From Gammaproteobacteria bacterium (GTDB lineage Bacteria; Pseudomonadota; Gammaproteobacteria; Ga0077536), in the NCBI GenBank assembly GCA_016209015.1, contig JACQWY010000032.1:103427-167426 (forward strand): 64,000 nt of DNA, in the 5' to 3' direction. Both the position numbers and the translations under genes were made by a program. Shown in pieces: positions 50,120-60,167 of this stretch (position 1 is its first letter; every line of letters starts with the position of its first letter). The notes beneath the pieces are model-generated. The model saw only the letters and a list, made by a program, of their open reading frames with translations, made no database searches and was not told where the DNA came from.

Positions 50120-51259
50120 TCACCGCCCACCCGAGATCGCCTCCGCAATGATCTTCGCGACAAGAGCCGGTACTTCGTCGGGCAGGCCGATCCACATCGG
50201 CAATCGCAGCAGGCGGCCGCTCGAATCCTCGGTGACCGACATGGACGATCCCGTGCGCGCGAATCGTCGCCCGGCAGGCGAGCTGTGCAGAGGAACGTAA
50301 TGAAAGATCGCGTGTATCCCGCGCGCCCGCAATGCGGCGATGACGCGCGGCCGCGCTTCGGCATCCGGCAGCATGATGTAGTACATGTGCGCGTTGTGCG
50401 TGCAATGCGCCGGCACGATCGGACGTCTCAACAGGCCTTCGCGTTCCAGGGGTGCCAGCGCGGCATCGTATGTCGCCCAGATGCGGAGCCGCGTACGCGT
50501 GATTTCTTCGGCCTGCTCCATCTGTGCGTAAAGGAAGGCGGCAGTCAGGTCGCCGGGCAGATAGGACGAGCCCAGGTCCATCCAGGTGTACTTGTCCACT
50601 TCACCACGGAAGAACTGCGATCGGTTCGTGCCCTTTTCGCGGATGATTTCGGCACGAGCGACATGAGCGGGATCGTTCAACAGCAGCGCGCCACCCTCGC
50701 CCGATATGATGTTCTTGGTTTCGTGGAAGCTCAGCGCGCCGAAGTGGCCGATCGAGCCCAGCGCACGCGAGGCGTAGCGCGCGCAGATAGCCTGTGCCGC
50801 ATCTTCGATTACGATCAGCCCCCGGCGGGCGGCGATATCCATGATGGTGGGCATCTCGCAGCCGACGCCTGCATAGTGTACCGGCACGATCGCCCGCGTG
50901 CGGTCCGTAATCGCTTCTTCGATCAGCGTCTCATCGATGTTGAGGGTATCCGGCCTGATGTCCACGAACACGGGAACCCCGCCGCGCAGCACGAATGCAT
51001 TCGCGGTCGACACGAAAGTGAAGGAGGGCATGATGACTTCATCCCCGGGACGGATGTCGATCAGGATTGCCGTCATTTCGAGCGCTGCTGTGCACGAATG
51101 GGTGAGCAGGGCTCGCCTCGTGCCCGTCGTCTCCTCCAACCATCGGCTACAGCGACGTGTGAACTCGCCGTCGCCGGCCAGAACCCCGAAGCCCTTCGCC
51201 TCGTCGATGTAGGCGTGCTCTCTCCCCGTGAGGTGGGGCCGATTGAATGGGATGTGCAT
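50120..51259 (-). CDS. wecE: DegT/DnrJ aminotransferase, WecE/RffA-like (dTDP-4-amino-4,6-dideoxygalactose transaminase)
   Basis: 'MHIPFNRPHLTGREHAYIDEA', 'EVIMPSFTFVSTANAFVLRGGVPVFVDIRPDTLNIDE', 'GALSFHETKNIISGEGGALL'. Confidence 0.87.
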   Translation of the reverse strand: MHIPFNRPHLTGREHAYIDEAKGFGVLAGDGEFTRRCSRWLEETTGTRRALLTHSCTAALEMTAILIDIRPGDEVIMPSFTFVSTANAFVLRGGVPVFVDIRPDTLNIDETLIEEAITDRTRAIVPVHYAGVGCEMPTIMDIAARRGLIVIEDAAQAICARYASRALGSIGHFGALSFHETKNIISGEGGALLLNDPAHVARAEIIREKGTNRSQFFRGEVDKYTWMDLGSSYLPGDLTAAFLYAQMEQAEEITRTRLRIWATYDAALAPLEREGLLRRPIVPAHCTHNAHMYYIMLPDAEARPRVIAALRARGIHAIFHYVPLHSSPAGRRFARTGSSMSVTEDSSGRLLRLPMWIGLPDEVPALVAKIIAEAISGGR

Positions 51260-51361
51260 GATCAGGTCGCTCTTCGGTTCGATACTGGACGAATCGCCAC
51301 GACGGCACGAGCTACCCGCATCGGAGGCTCGGCTGCTGCGGCTGCGAATTCCGGACGCCTC

Positions 51362-51721
51362 TCATCCCTGACTGCTCACGATCACGCCGCACATGATGAA
51401 ACCGATGCCCAGGACCTTGGGCCAGGTGAGAGGTTCGTGGAGCACGAGCCAGCTGAAGAAGAGAACCAGAGCGAAGGACAGACTCACGAACGGATAGGCG
51501 TGGCTGAGCTCCAGCTTCGTCATGGCAATCATCCAAGACAATCCCGCCAGAATTGCAGCCAGGAAGCCGCTGGCCACCCAGGGGTTGACGAGGAGCAACG
51601 CGAGGAAGCGAATCCGCTCCAGCCCGTCGGGCAGAGCACCGGCCTGAACCACTTGCCATTTGATCACGATTTGCCCGTACACCGTCAGCAGAACGGTCAG
51701 GAGGACGTAGAAATAACCCAT
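51362..51721 (-). CDS. small DMT/EamA-like membrane protein (ArnE/F-like)
   Basis: Four TM helices over ~119 aa; 'YGQIVIKW', 'LELSHAYPFVSLSFALV'. Confidence 0.7.
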   Translation of the reverse strand: MGYFYVLLTVLLTVYGQIVIKWQVVQAGALPDGLERIRFLALLLVNPWVASGFLAAILAGLSWMIAMTKLELSHAYPFVSLSFALVLFFSWLVLHEPLTWPKVLGIGFIMCGVIVSSQG

Positions 51722-51763
51722 CGAGTGGCTCCCCGTGAACTTGATGCGGTACCGTGCGGTTGC

Positions 51764-52618
51764 TCAACGCCGGACGGCGACGGCAAGCAACGAACCGCCC
51801 ACGGGGAAACGCGCCCCGCGTCGGATCGCGGCGCACTCCAGGTCGAGAATGCGCTCCAGCAGCCGGTTCGTCACTGCGCCGATCTCGAATTCGCGTGAAT
51901 GTGGCTCGTGCTCGTTCCGGTGCAGACGTCGCGTGGCCACCATCAGAGGCAGCAGCAACGACACGAACGAAGTCCGGAGCACGCAACTGAAGCCGGCATG
52001 CCGCAACCTGACCGCCAGTTCGTCCGCAGTGTAGCGCCGTACGTGTCCGGCGATATCATCGGCCCGAGACCACAGCCAGCTGTGTTGTGGCACCGTGATG
52101 ATAACGCCACCGCCGGGCCGCAGTGCCTGCCGCATCTCGTCGAGGACGCGAACGTCGTCGACGATGTGTTCCAGCACGTCGAATGCGCCTACGACGTCGA
52201 ACTCGTCTCGAAACGGGATCTCCTGGGCATCCATCTGGAACAACTCGACGCCCGGCAGCCGGGCGGCCGCGAACTTCAATCCCTCCGCCGCCAATTCACT
52301 TCCGCGGATCGTCGCTTGTGGAAATGCATCGCGAATGCCGGCCAGCACGTAGCCCGTGCCGCAGCCGACCTCCAGAATGTCGGTGCAGTTTGGAAAATAT
52401 CGCTCGAGCGCCCAGAGAATCAGCCGGTTCCTGGCGCGAAACCAGAAATGCCGCTCTTCGACGGCGGCCAGCGCGGCGAAGTCCGTCGGATTGGCCGCAT
52501 CTCGCTGCAGCCGAGGCGCAAAGCAGTAAATGCCTTCCCGGGTCTCCGGCTGCCAGTTGCACGTCGGGCATTGCCAGCCGCCTTCGAAGGAGCCCCCACA
52601 GCCGAGGCAGCGCTTCAT
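51764..52618 (-). CDS. class I SAM-dependent methyltransferase
   Basis: N-terminal Cys pairs 'CLGCGGSFEGGWQCPTCNW'; 'ILEVGCGTGYVLAGI', 'FDVVGAFDVLEHIVDD'. Confidence 0.85.
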   Translation of the reverse strand: MKRCLGCGGSFEGGWQCPTCNWQPETREGIYCFAPRLQRDAANPTDFAALAAVEERHFWFRARNRLILWALERYFPNCTDILEVGCGTGYVLAGIRDAFPQATIRGSELAAEGLKFAAARLPGVELFQMDAQEIPFRDEFDVVGAFDVLEHIVDDVRVLDEMRQALRPGGGVIITVPQHSWLWSRADDIAGHVRRYTADELAVRLRHAGFSCVLRTSFVSLLLPLMVATRRLHRNEHEPHSREFEIGAVTNRLLERILDLECAAIRRGARFPVGGSLLAVAVRR

Positions 52619-52690
52619 GCGATGTCCGCGCGTCCCGCGCTCGTCGGACACGTCGCGTCCAGCCTCGGGAAAACGCTCACTGCCGCAGCT

Positions 52691-53611
52691 TCAGGGTTCG
52701 AGTATCGCGAGCCCTATGCCGGTCGCACCGTATGCGTTGCCGTTATAGAGCGCATAGTGTCGCCCGGCCCAGACGAGGGGATGGGCGTAACAGATCATTT
52801 CCTGATCCCAGCCGTCCGCGGACACGTCCACCCCCAGCGGCTCATCGGCTCGAACCCAGTGGACGCCGTCCCGTGACGAGGCAGTGCCTACCCGGTAGGT
52901 GTCCGCGCCGCCGCGATACGTGAACCACATCTCGTATCCCGCAGCGTCACGCCTCACCACCGGCCGGGCGATGGCGTATTCGTCGGGCCGGTAATCGAGG
53001 CAGAGATGGTCGCTGCAGGTCCAGGTTACGCCGTCATGCGACTCGGCATACTTGACCGTGTAGTAATGTTTCGGCTTCGCCGCTTCGGATTCGCGCTCCC
53101 ACTTCGTCGCGGAGATGTACCACATCTTGAACATGTCGCCTTCGACGAGAACGTACGGCGCTCCGGTGATGAACGGGTCATGGTGATTCCTGCCGAGCAC
53201 CGGCGCCCGGGAGGCGCGTACGTAGCTCAGCCCGCCGTCGTCGGAAACTGCGAGCCCGATGTGGAAAGAGAACGGGACTTCCACGGCTTTGGACCAGCCC
53301 GTGTAGTACATGAACCTGCGTCCGTCTCGCTGAACGATGGAATTCGGCATGACTCCGCAATCGTCGAAAGCCCCGAGATCGCCGAGCTCCAGCGTAGGCT
53401 CGGCCGAGACGGCGAGGACGCGACCTGGATCCCGGATGTCGAAATCGAACCAGCCGCCCCGCGCCCGGTTTTGAGCGTCCCGGGCCGCAAAGTGAACCCG
53501 GTATTTGCCGTGCCCCAACGATTCGGGAAACGGATTCTGCGCGTGGGAACGCATCCAGCCGTGCCCGGACGGCGAGAATACGAGCCCCAGTTTCTGCCAA
53601 CCTGCCGTCAT
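52691..53611 (-). CDS. glycosidase-like beta-propeller protein
   Basis: Repeated 'HDPFITGAPYVLVEGDMFKMWYIS', 'SRDGVHWVRADEPLGVD' blades typical of GH43/GH32-like folds. Confidence 0.6.
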   Translation of the reverse strand: MTAGWQKLGLVFSPSGHGWMRSHAQNPFPESLGHGKYRVHFAARDAQNRARGGWFDFDIRDPGRVLAVSAEPTLELGDLGAFDDCGVMPNSIVQRDGRRFMYYTGWSKAVEVPFSFHIGLAVSDDGGLSYVRASRAPVLGRNHHDPFITGAPYVLVEGDMFKMWYISATKWERESEAAKPKHYYTVKYAESHDGVTWTCSDHLCLDYRPDEYAIARPVVRRDAAGYEMWFTYRGGADTYRVGTASSRDGVHWVRADEPLGVDVSADGWDQEMICYAHPLVWAGRHYALYNGNAYGATGIGLAILEP

Positions 53612-53619
53612 TGTGGACC

Positions 53620-54318
53620 TCACTCGTGCATTCGCTTCTGCATGGACTCGAGCAACCCCAGGAATTTGTCGCTCGTCATGTTGAATCGCTTGGTGCCCTC
53701 CACCGCGTACACCGCGTCCGCGGGGGTGTCTTTGGCGATGAACGCGTTCGCGCCGACATAGTTGCGTTCGCCGATCTTCACGAAATTCGAAACCGTACAG
53801 TTCACGCCGAGGAACGAGTAGGCGCCCACCGTCACTTCGCCCGCCATGCACGCGTGGGATGACAACCATGCATGATCCTCGATCACGCATTGATCACCGA
53901 TCTGGCACGCCGACCAGATCACCACATTAGTGCCGATCCGGACATCGTGATTGATGGTGTTGTTCTCGAGGATGAAGCAGTTCTCGCCGCAACGCAGTTC
54001 GTCGTGGGTGGAGACTTTGGAGCTCACGTAGCTCGCACATTCGTAGCCCTTGTTCTTGACGGCCGAGAACTTCTCCGCGCGGAGCTGGTTCATACGCTGG
54101 AAGCCCAGAGGCACGAACATCAGATATTCGGAAGGCGGAAACTCACTCTCGACGTTCGCGAAATCGACGAGCGGCAAGCCTCTGAACGCGGCGGCTGCCA
54201 AATAATCCTTCTCCACGGTGAAGCCGCAGACTTCATGCGCGCTGTCATTGGTGAAATAGCGCGCCGCGACGTCTGCACCCCGCCCGCATCCGAAAATGAT
54301 CACTTTCGCCATTCGCAC
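53620..54318 (-). CDS. NeuD/PglD-like acyltransferase with left-handed beta-helix
   Basis: 'MAKVIIFGCGRGADVAARYF', hexapeptide 'NNTINHDVRIGTNVVIWSACQIGDQCVIEDHAWLSSHACM'. Confidence 0.78.
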   Translation of the reverse strand: MRMAKVIIFGCGRGADVAARYFTNDSAHEVCGFTVEKDYLAAAAFRGLPLVDFANVESEFPPSEYLMFVPLGFQRMNQLRAEKFSAVKNKGYECASYVSSKVSTHDELRCGENCFILENNTINHDVRIGTNVVIWSACQIGDQCVIEDHAWLSSHACMAGEVTVGAYSFLGVNCTVSNFVKIGERNYVGANAFIAKDTPADAVYAVEGTKRFNMTSDKFLGLLESMQKRMHE

Positions 54319-54370
54319 TTCCTCGACTGCTTCACGCGATACTGTCGTCGGGTTGACGGTCCGACGCCGT

Positions 54371-55534
54371 TCATCTGCAAATGAGGTGGTTCCACTTCAC
54401 GCAGCTGCGGCCGGATGCCGTCAGGCGGCGCGCGAAAGCGTCCTGACTGTATGGATTGACGCCGAGCACCAGCAGCAGCCGTTCGTCCGCCTCGGCGAGC
54501 GAGGCGAAGTCCACGACCGGACGGCCCTGAAATTCGCCTGCGCCACCGTCGATGACGCAGGCCGCGACTCGCGCCCAATAGTCCGGGCAGTAAGCAGCGA
54601 GCAGCATGCTCCAGGTACTCGTGCCGAAGTTGAGTACCCTCGCGAAGCCTTCGCTCGAACGCACGAGATAGTCGCTGCACTCGGAGTAGGATGCAACGTA
54701 GCGGCAGCGCAGCGAATAGAGCGCGGCAGGATCCACGCGCGGGGGGTCCGGTTCGCCCCCGCTCGCCGACGGGCGCGAGAATACCATCAGCTGCTTGTCG
54801 CGAATGGAGTCGACCGCCGGAGCAGCTTGCCAGCGTCGTGGAACGAGGCCCGCCTGACGGCCGAGCGCGGCGAGGTGCTCCGGCGTGAACGAGTAGTTTT
54901 GATCGCTGAACATGAACTCGGCATTCGGCACCGCGGCGTCGGGACAGACGATGACCAGGACGCCGCCGTCGCTGAGGCTTCCGGCCAGTACCTGCAGGAA
55001 TTCGCGGGGATTCGCCGTGTGCTCGAGCACGTTCGTGGAGTAGACGAGATCGTAGGACCCAAGCAGGGACAGGCGCTCGTCGACTTTCGCCGTGATGACC
55101 GGGAATCCGGCACGACGCGCGTTTTCGCTTTCCTGCTCCGAGGGCTCGATGCCGTCGAATCGGGCGCCCGGCAGGTGTTTCCGCATCGCCGCCATCATCC
55201 AGCCGCGACCACAGCCCGCGTCGAGCACGCTGACGGGCTCCTGGCCACCGATCGCATCGGTGATCCACCGAGCCATCGCCGCATAGCGCGGCCGGTCGTA
55301 GTTCGCGGCCCCCGGGCGCTCGTAAAAGCTGTACTGGCGTTCGTAGAAATCGGTTCGCGCCAGGTGGCGCATGCCGACCCGCTGCAACAGACCGCAACCA
55401 CGGCAGTGCGCTTTCGACAGCGGTTCGTGCACGAGTCGGCCCGCTGTGGTCATTGAGTGGCTCCAGGGTGCCGGAATCATTTCGAAGTCCAGGCCACCGC
55501 ACACGACGCAACCTGTCTCGGATACGGGATTCAC
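54371..55534 (-). CDS. class I SAM-dependent (C-)methyltransferase-like protein
   Basis: GTG start overlapping the upstream stop; zinc-type 'CVVCG...CRGCGLLQ'; 'VLDAGCGRGWMMAAM'. Confidence 0.8.
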   Translation of the reverse strand: MNPVSETGCVVCGGLDFEMIPAPWSHSMTTAGRLVHEPLSKAHCRGCGLLQRVGMRHLARTDFYERQYSFYERPGAANYDRPRYAAMARWITDAIGGQEPVSVLDAGCGRGWMMAAMRKHLPGARFDGIEPSEQESENARRAGFPVITAKVDERLSLLGSYDLVYSTNVLEHTANPREFLQVLAGSLSDGGVLVIVCPDAAVPNAEFMFSDQNYSFTPEHLAALGRQAGLVPRRWQAAPAVDSIRDKQLMVFSRPSASGGEPDPPRVDPAALYSLRCRYVASYSECSDYLVRSSEGFARVLNFGTSTWSMLLAAYCPDYWARVAACVIDGGAGEFQGRPVVDFASLAEADERLLLVLGVNPYSQDAFARRLTASGRSCVKWNHLICR

Positions 55535-56493
55535 GATTTCACCTGCTCCTCGATGGCCCGCGGCGCGACATTTCCATGCAGCCGCCTCACGATCGTGTAG
55601 GGACGTCCCTTGGTCTCGATGAATATTCTCGACACATAGAGGCCGACCACTCCGACGCTGAAAATCCCCAGGCCGCCCAGGATCCAAACCGAGACCATCA
55701 CCGAGATCCAGCCCGCGAGCGAACGGCCGGTGAAGTGCAGGACGACGAGATAGGCCGCGAAGACCAGCGACGTGAGGAGTATCGCGAGGCCCAGGAAAAA
55801 GATCGCGAACAACGGCACCTCGCTGAACGACGTGATGCTGTCGAGGAGCATGCTCAGCCGCCCCAGCAGTGTATAGCTGCTCACCGGCCGCTGGCCTTTG
55901 ACGAACTCCACGCCATGCTGCCTGAATCCCGTGATGACCCAGAGGCCGCCGATCGCCGTCTTGTTCTCCTTGTGCTGAACCAATGCATCGACATAAGTGC
56001 GCGTCATGAGCCGCACTGTGCTGTGATTGTCCGGCACGTGAATCGGGAGCATGAAGTTAATCATTCGCCAAGCCAGGGCGCCGCTCACCTGCTCCCACCA
56101 TCCGCCCTTGCGCCGCCGTTGATAGCCGTAGACCACGTCCCAGTTTTCCGCTCGCATGCGCTCGTAAAACAGTCCCAGCAGCTCGGGGGGTTCTTCGAGA
56201 TCGATGTCGATGAGGAATACGAACTCGCCCCTGGTGTGGCAGAGCCCCGTCATCATGGCTTTGTGATGGCCGAAATTCCGCGAGAGTTCGACGACACGCA
56301 CGTGGGGATCACGGGCAACGACACCGAGCGCGACATCGAGTGCATTATCCGGCGATCCGTCGTCGACCAACACGATCTCGTACTCGGAAGTGATCTTTCG
56401 TGCCTCCGAAGTGATCCGCGCGCAGAACTCTTCGACGTACGCGGCGGACTTATAGAGAGTCGCAACTACGGAGAGCGTGGGGGTGTCGCTCAT
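55531..56493 (-). CDS. GT2 family glycosyltransferase (GtrB/ArnC-like, C-terminal TM)
   Basis: 'SVVATLYKSAAYVEEF', 'EIVLVDDGSPDNALDV', 'NFGHHKAMMTGL', 'FLIDIDLEEPPELL'. Confidence 0.9.
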   Translation of the reverse strand: MSDTPTLSVVATLYKSAAYVEEFCARITSEARKITSEYEIVLVDDGSPDNALDVALGVVARDPHVRVVELSRNFGHHKAMMTGLCHTRGEFVFLIDIDLEEPPELLGLFYERMRAENWDVVYGYQRRRKGGWWEQVSGALAWRMINFMLPIHVPDNHSTVRLMTRTYVDALVQHKENKTAIGGLWVITGFRQHGVEFVKGQRPVSSYTLLGRLSMLLDSITSFSEVPLFAIFFLGLAILLTSLVFAAYLVVLHFTGRSLAGWISVMVSVWILGGLGIFSVGVVGLYVSRIFIETKGRPYTIVRRLHGNVAPRAIEEQVKS

Positions 56494-58031
56494 GAAGCGT
56501 ATTCCCGTTTCAGCGCCGGGCGATCCGTTTTCCCGTTCGCGTTCTTCGGCAGCGCGTTCACGAAGTGGATTTTCGTGGGCAGCATGTACTTCGGCAAGCG
56601 CATGCCCAGCATCCGCCGCACGTCCGCGGTTCGGAGCGCGCACCGGCTTGCCACGACGGCGATGAGTTCCGACATTTCGCTCTGCTTGCGATGCAGCACC
56701 GCCGCTTCGTCGACTCCCTCTATGTCCAGAAGCGCGTGCTCAATCTCTTCGAGCTCGATGCGGTAGCCCATGTGCTTTACCTGCAGGTCTCGTCGTCCGA
56801 CGAAGTGCAGCTCGCCGGTGTGCGGATCGCGCCGAACCAGATCGCCGGTGCGGTAAAAGATTTCACGAAAGTCGGCCTGCAGCGGATTCTGGACGAACGC
56901 GACGGATGTGAGGTCGGCGCGGCCGAAATAGCCGAGGCCGACGCAAGGACCACCGAGGAACAGCTCGCCACACTCACCGGGCGCGACAGGCTTCCCGTCA
57001 TCGAGCACGAGTTCCGAGAAATGGTCGGCAAGGCGTCCCAGCATCGGAATCCCATCCAGGTCAATGAAATCCGATTCACCCAGCAGCCGCGAGGAGCAGA
57101 TGCAAGTGCACTCGGTGGGGCCGTAGACGTTGTGCAGCTCGGTGCCCGGGGTCATTTCGTCGAACAACGCCTTTAGCTTCACTTTCGGAAAACCCTCACC
57201 ACCGAAAATTATCCGACGCAGCGGGCCGAGCGCGGCGCGCGTCGCGAGCTTCGTGACCTGCAGGAACATGAGGAGCGAAGGCACGGAGAACCATGTGGTA
57301 CAGGCGGTCGCACGGACCCGGGCGGTCAGAGCAAACGGGTCCTGCACGGTAACCGCGTCGAACGGCACCAGGGTTCCACCGGTGAAAAACGTCGAATAGA
57401 TGTCGAAAACCGAGTTGTCGAAATACAGTGGGTTCAGATGTGTGTGCACGTCGTCGGACCGGAATCCATAGGCCTCCCGGAGCCACGCAATAAAGTGCAG
57501 GAGATTGTCATGGCTGATCGCCGCGCCCTTCGGTGTTCCGGTCGATCCGGACGTGAACATTACATACGCCGGCGTGGCACCTGTAATACCGCGAGGTTCT
57601 TCGATCGCCGCGTCGCTCGCCGTCGCACAGAACGCCGGCATGCGTTCGACCGGATCGCAGTCGACTGCCGGGATTCCGCCGACCGCCGAGCCTTCGCCCG
57701 AGGCGAATACGATACTGGGTCGGCACTGCGCGAGAATGGCATCGCGGCGGCTAGCTGGATTGCGGGGATCCAGAGCGACGTACGGCGCCCCGAGCTTCAC
57801 GGCCGCGAGCATCAGCGCATAGGCGGCCGGCGACTTCTCAAGAGCGATCGCGATGCGGTCCCCGGTCCGGATCCCGCGGTCGATCAGAAATCGCGCGGCG
57901 CGATTAGCCAGGCGATCGAGATCCACGTAACTGAGCTGCAAAGCGTCGTCGAAATAAATCGCCCGACGTTCGCCGTGGACCGCGACGACTTCCGCAAACG
58001 CCCGGCCAATACTGCATGCTTCTAGCCCCAT
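56490..58031 (-). CDS. amino-acid adenylation domain protein (NRPS-like, DltA-like)
   Basis: 'TPAYVMFTSGSTGTPKGAAISHDNLL', 'YGPTECTC', 'FYRTGDLVRRDPHTGELHFVGRRDLQVKHMGYRIELEEIE'. Confidence 0.9.
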   Translation of the reverse strand: MGLEACSIGRAFAEVVAVHGERRAIYFDDALQLSYVDLDRLANRAARFLIDRGIRTGDRIAIALEKSPAAYALMLAAVKLGAPYVALDPRNPASRRDAILAQCRPSIVFASGEGSAVGGIPAVDCDPVERMPAFCATASDAAIEEPRGITGATPAYVMFTSGSTGTPKGAAISHDNLLHFIAWLREAYGFRSDDVHTHLNPLYFDNSVFDIYSTFFTGGTLVPFDAVTVQDPFALTARVRATACTTWFSVPSLLMFLQVTKLATRAALGPLRRIIFGGEGFPKVKLKALFDEMTPGTELHNVYGPTECTCICSSRLLGESDFIDLDGIPMLGRLADHFSELVLDDGKPVAPGECGELFLGGPCVGLGYFGRADLTSVAFVQNPLQADFREIFYRTGDLVRRDPHTGELHFVGRRDLQVKHMGYRIELEEIEHALLDIEGVDEAAVLHRKQSEMSELIAVVASRCALRTADVRRMLGMRLPKYMLPTKIHFVNALPKNANGKTDRPALKREYAS

Positions 58032-58044
58032 CCAGCCTTTCCGA

Positions 58045-58794
58045 TCAGAGCGTCAATCCGCCGTCCAACTCGAGAACCTTGCCATGGAAATAGTCGTTCT
58101 CGACGATGAAGCGGAGCGCGTGATAGAGATGCCGCAGTTCTCCGAGGCGTTTCAGCGGGATCGACTTTCTGAGCTTGTTCAGCGCATCTTCCGACACTGC
58201 GGCTCTCGTCGATGCCGTGTCGAAGAAGCCCGGGGCGAGCCCGGCAACGCGTACACCGAACGCACCCAGTTCCTTGGCAAGGGTCATGGTCAACGCGTTG
58301 ACGCCGGCCTTGGCGGCCGAATAAGCCGCTTGTCCGACGTTGCCGACCGCGCAAATCGAACCGATATTAATGATGACGCCGGGACGCCGGTTCTCGACCA
58401 TGGCCCGGGCGGTTCGTGCACTCACGACGAAAGCGGAGTTGAGCGTCGCGGCGATCACCTCGTTCCAGGCGCCGAGATCGTGGGCCTGCAGCCGTCCGTC
58501 CCGAAAGGCGAGGACCGGCGAATTGAAGATATATCCGGCGTTGTTGATCACCACGTCAAAAAGCCCGGCCGCCGAAGCTTCGGTCAGTACCTGATCGAGA
58601 GCCCCAGGGTCGGTGACGTCGCATCGAGCGAAGTGCGGCGACGGGCCGTCCCAAACCGTCGCCGGCAACCCATCGAGGCGCACGTCCAATCCGAGCACTT
58701 CGTCACCGTCCTCGCTGAATCGCTCGACGAGATACCGCCCGATGCTACCCCCGGCTCCGGTGATCAGAATGCGGCGATGCTCGCCGGGGTTCAT
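58045..58794 (-). CDS. SDR family oxidoreductase (FabG-like)
   Basis: 'ILITGAGGSIGRYLVERF', 'VINNAGYIFN', 'AAYSAAKAGVNALTMTLAKEL'. Confidence 0.9.
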   Translation of the reverse strand: MNPGEHRRILITGAGGSIGRYLVERFSEDGDEVLGLDVRLDGLPATVWDGPSPHFARCDVTDPGALDQVLTEASAAGLFDVVINNAGYIFNSPVLAFRDGRLQAHDLGAWNEVIAATLNSAFVVSARTARAMVENRRPGVIINIGSICAVGNVGQAAYSAAKAGVNALTMTLAKELGAFGVRVAGLAPGFFDTASTRAAVSEDALNKLRKSIPLKRLGELRHLYHALRFIVENDYFHGKVLELDGGLTL

Positions 58795-59021
58795 GGGGAG
58801 AGTCCGCGTGACACGAGGAGCTGCTCGAGGGCGGCCACTGAAGTGATGGACTGAACTTCGTCCGGCGTCAGATCGACCTCGAATTCGGCTTGGATCCCGA
58901 CGACGAGCGCGACGTACTTGAGCGAGTCCCAGTCTTCGGAATTGCTGAATTCGCCGATCGCGATGACTTTCTCGAGCGGTTCGTCGAATACGCCTTCAAT
59001 ACACTTTCGCAATCGATGCAT
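58791..59021 (-). CDS. acyl/peptidyl carrier protein
   Basis: 76 aa; 'SNSEDWDSLKYVALVVGIQAEFEVDLTPDEV' with phosphopantetheine-type DSLK. Confidence 0.87.
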   Translation of the reverse strand: MHRLRKCIEGVFDEPLEKVIAIGEFSNSEDWDSLKYVALVVGIQAEFEVDLTPDEVQSITSVAALEQLLVSRGLSP

Positions 59022-59150
59022 ACGGGGTTCCCAAGTCTGCGGGGGCGACGGGGGCGGACTCGCCGCGGCAATGCACCGAGAAAACCTGCCCGCCAAAACG
59101 ATTTGGGATTATAAACAAGACTTCGGAATGGAGACACCCGGCGGGCTGCC

Positions 59151-59855
59151 TCAAGCTGGCCGAGAGTACTTCATGTAGCTGCCGGCATCCGGGCCGGTGT
59201 TCAGGAGAAGGTCCAGTATCGAGACGCCATGCTCGAAGGGCGCATGGAGCTGGGAATACTCTCGATAGCCCGAATAGTCCATGTAGGCCACGTCGATACC
59301 ACGTGCAGCGAATTTCGATTCGTCGAGATAGGATTTCGCCGCCGGCCCCGACAGATAGACCGTGCCCCCGAGCGCCTCGCAGACCTCGACGAGACGGTCT
59401 GTCTTGTCGCCCGTTTCCGTTGCGCCATACGCGCTCGACCACGACAGGCGCGTCCCGATGTTCAGCACCCCGGTGATTGCCGACAGGAAGCGATAATTGA
59501 CGCGCGACAAAAGGTCCTCGCGGCAGCCCAGATAAAGATCCTCGAGCAGATCGCGATACGCATGAAAAAAAGGCGCCTTGGCATAGTTGTGGCGCAGCGT
59601 CGCCCAGTGCTGTCGTGCCCAGTTCGGATCGCTGATCCGCGTCTCGTCGATCCGCTGGAAATATTTGCCTTTGACCGTCACCGGGATTGTGAGCCAGGCC
59701 AGACCGGCCGGCGTCTTGATCATGTTGCGGTTGCGCCAGTCCCGCCGCGTGTACTGGACTTCATCGTAGAGGACGAATTCATCGACTAGGCCGATGAGAT
59801 CGAAGTAGCCCTTCCAGGGAACGTAGTTGGACTGAACGATCGCTATCCGTTTCAT
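59151..59855 (-). CDS. WbqC family protein
   Basis: 'MKRIAIVQSNYVPWKGYFDLIGLVDEFVLYDEVQYTRRDWRNRNMIKTPAGLAWLTIPV' WbqC signature. Confidence 0.92.
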   Translation of the reverse strand: MKRIAIVQSNYVPWKGYFDLIGLVDEFVLYDEVQYTRRDWRNRNMIKTPAGLAWLTIPVTVKGKYFQRIDETRISDPNWARQHWATLRHNYAKAPFFHAYRDLLEDLYLGCREDLLSRVNYRFLSAITGVLNIGTRLSWSSAYGATETGDKTDRLVEVCEALGGTVYLSGPAAKSYLDESKFAARGIDVAYMDYSGYREYSQLHAPFEHGVSILDLLLNTGPDAGSYMKYSRPA

Positions 59856-60167
59856 GGCATCCCGGTGCTGGCTCTAAGTCTTAAACACGGCGGCGCCGTA
59901 TCAGGAACGCCGGGCCGGTGCCGGCAGATCACACGTGAATCTTCGCGCGACGCAGAGTGCACGCGCGATTGCTGCCAGAGCAGGTGGCGCATTCTACACG
60001 CGGTCCGGGAGCGGTGCGCGATTGCCGGGAAGACGAGCGCGGCTGGGGGACATACCTTCCCTGGTTAGACTAACTAAACAGCGGGGGGCATACATCTCGC
60101 GCATGCGCCAATCTGCCGTCTACGCTGGCATTTCCGTACCGCACATTGGTAAAAGGAGAACCTCTAG

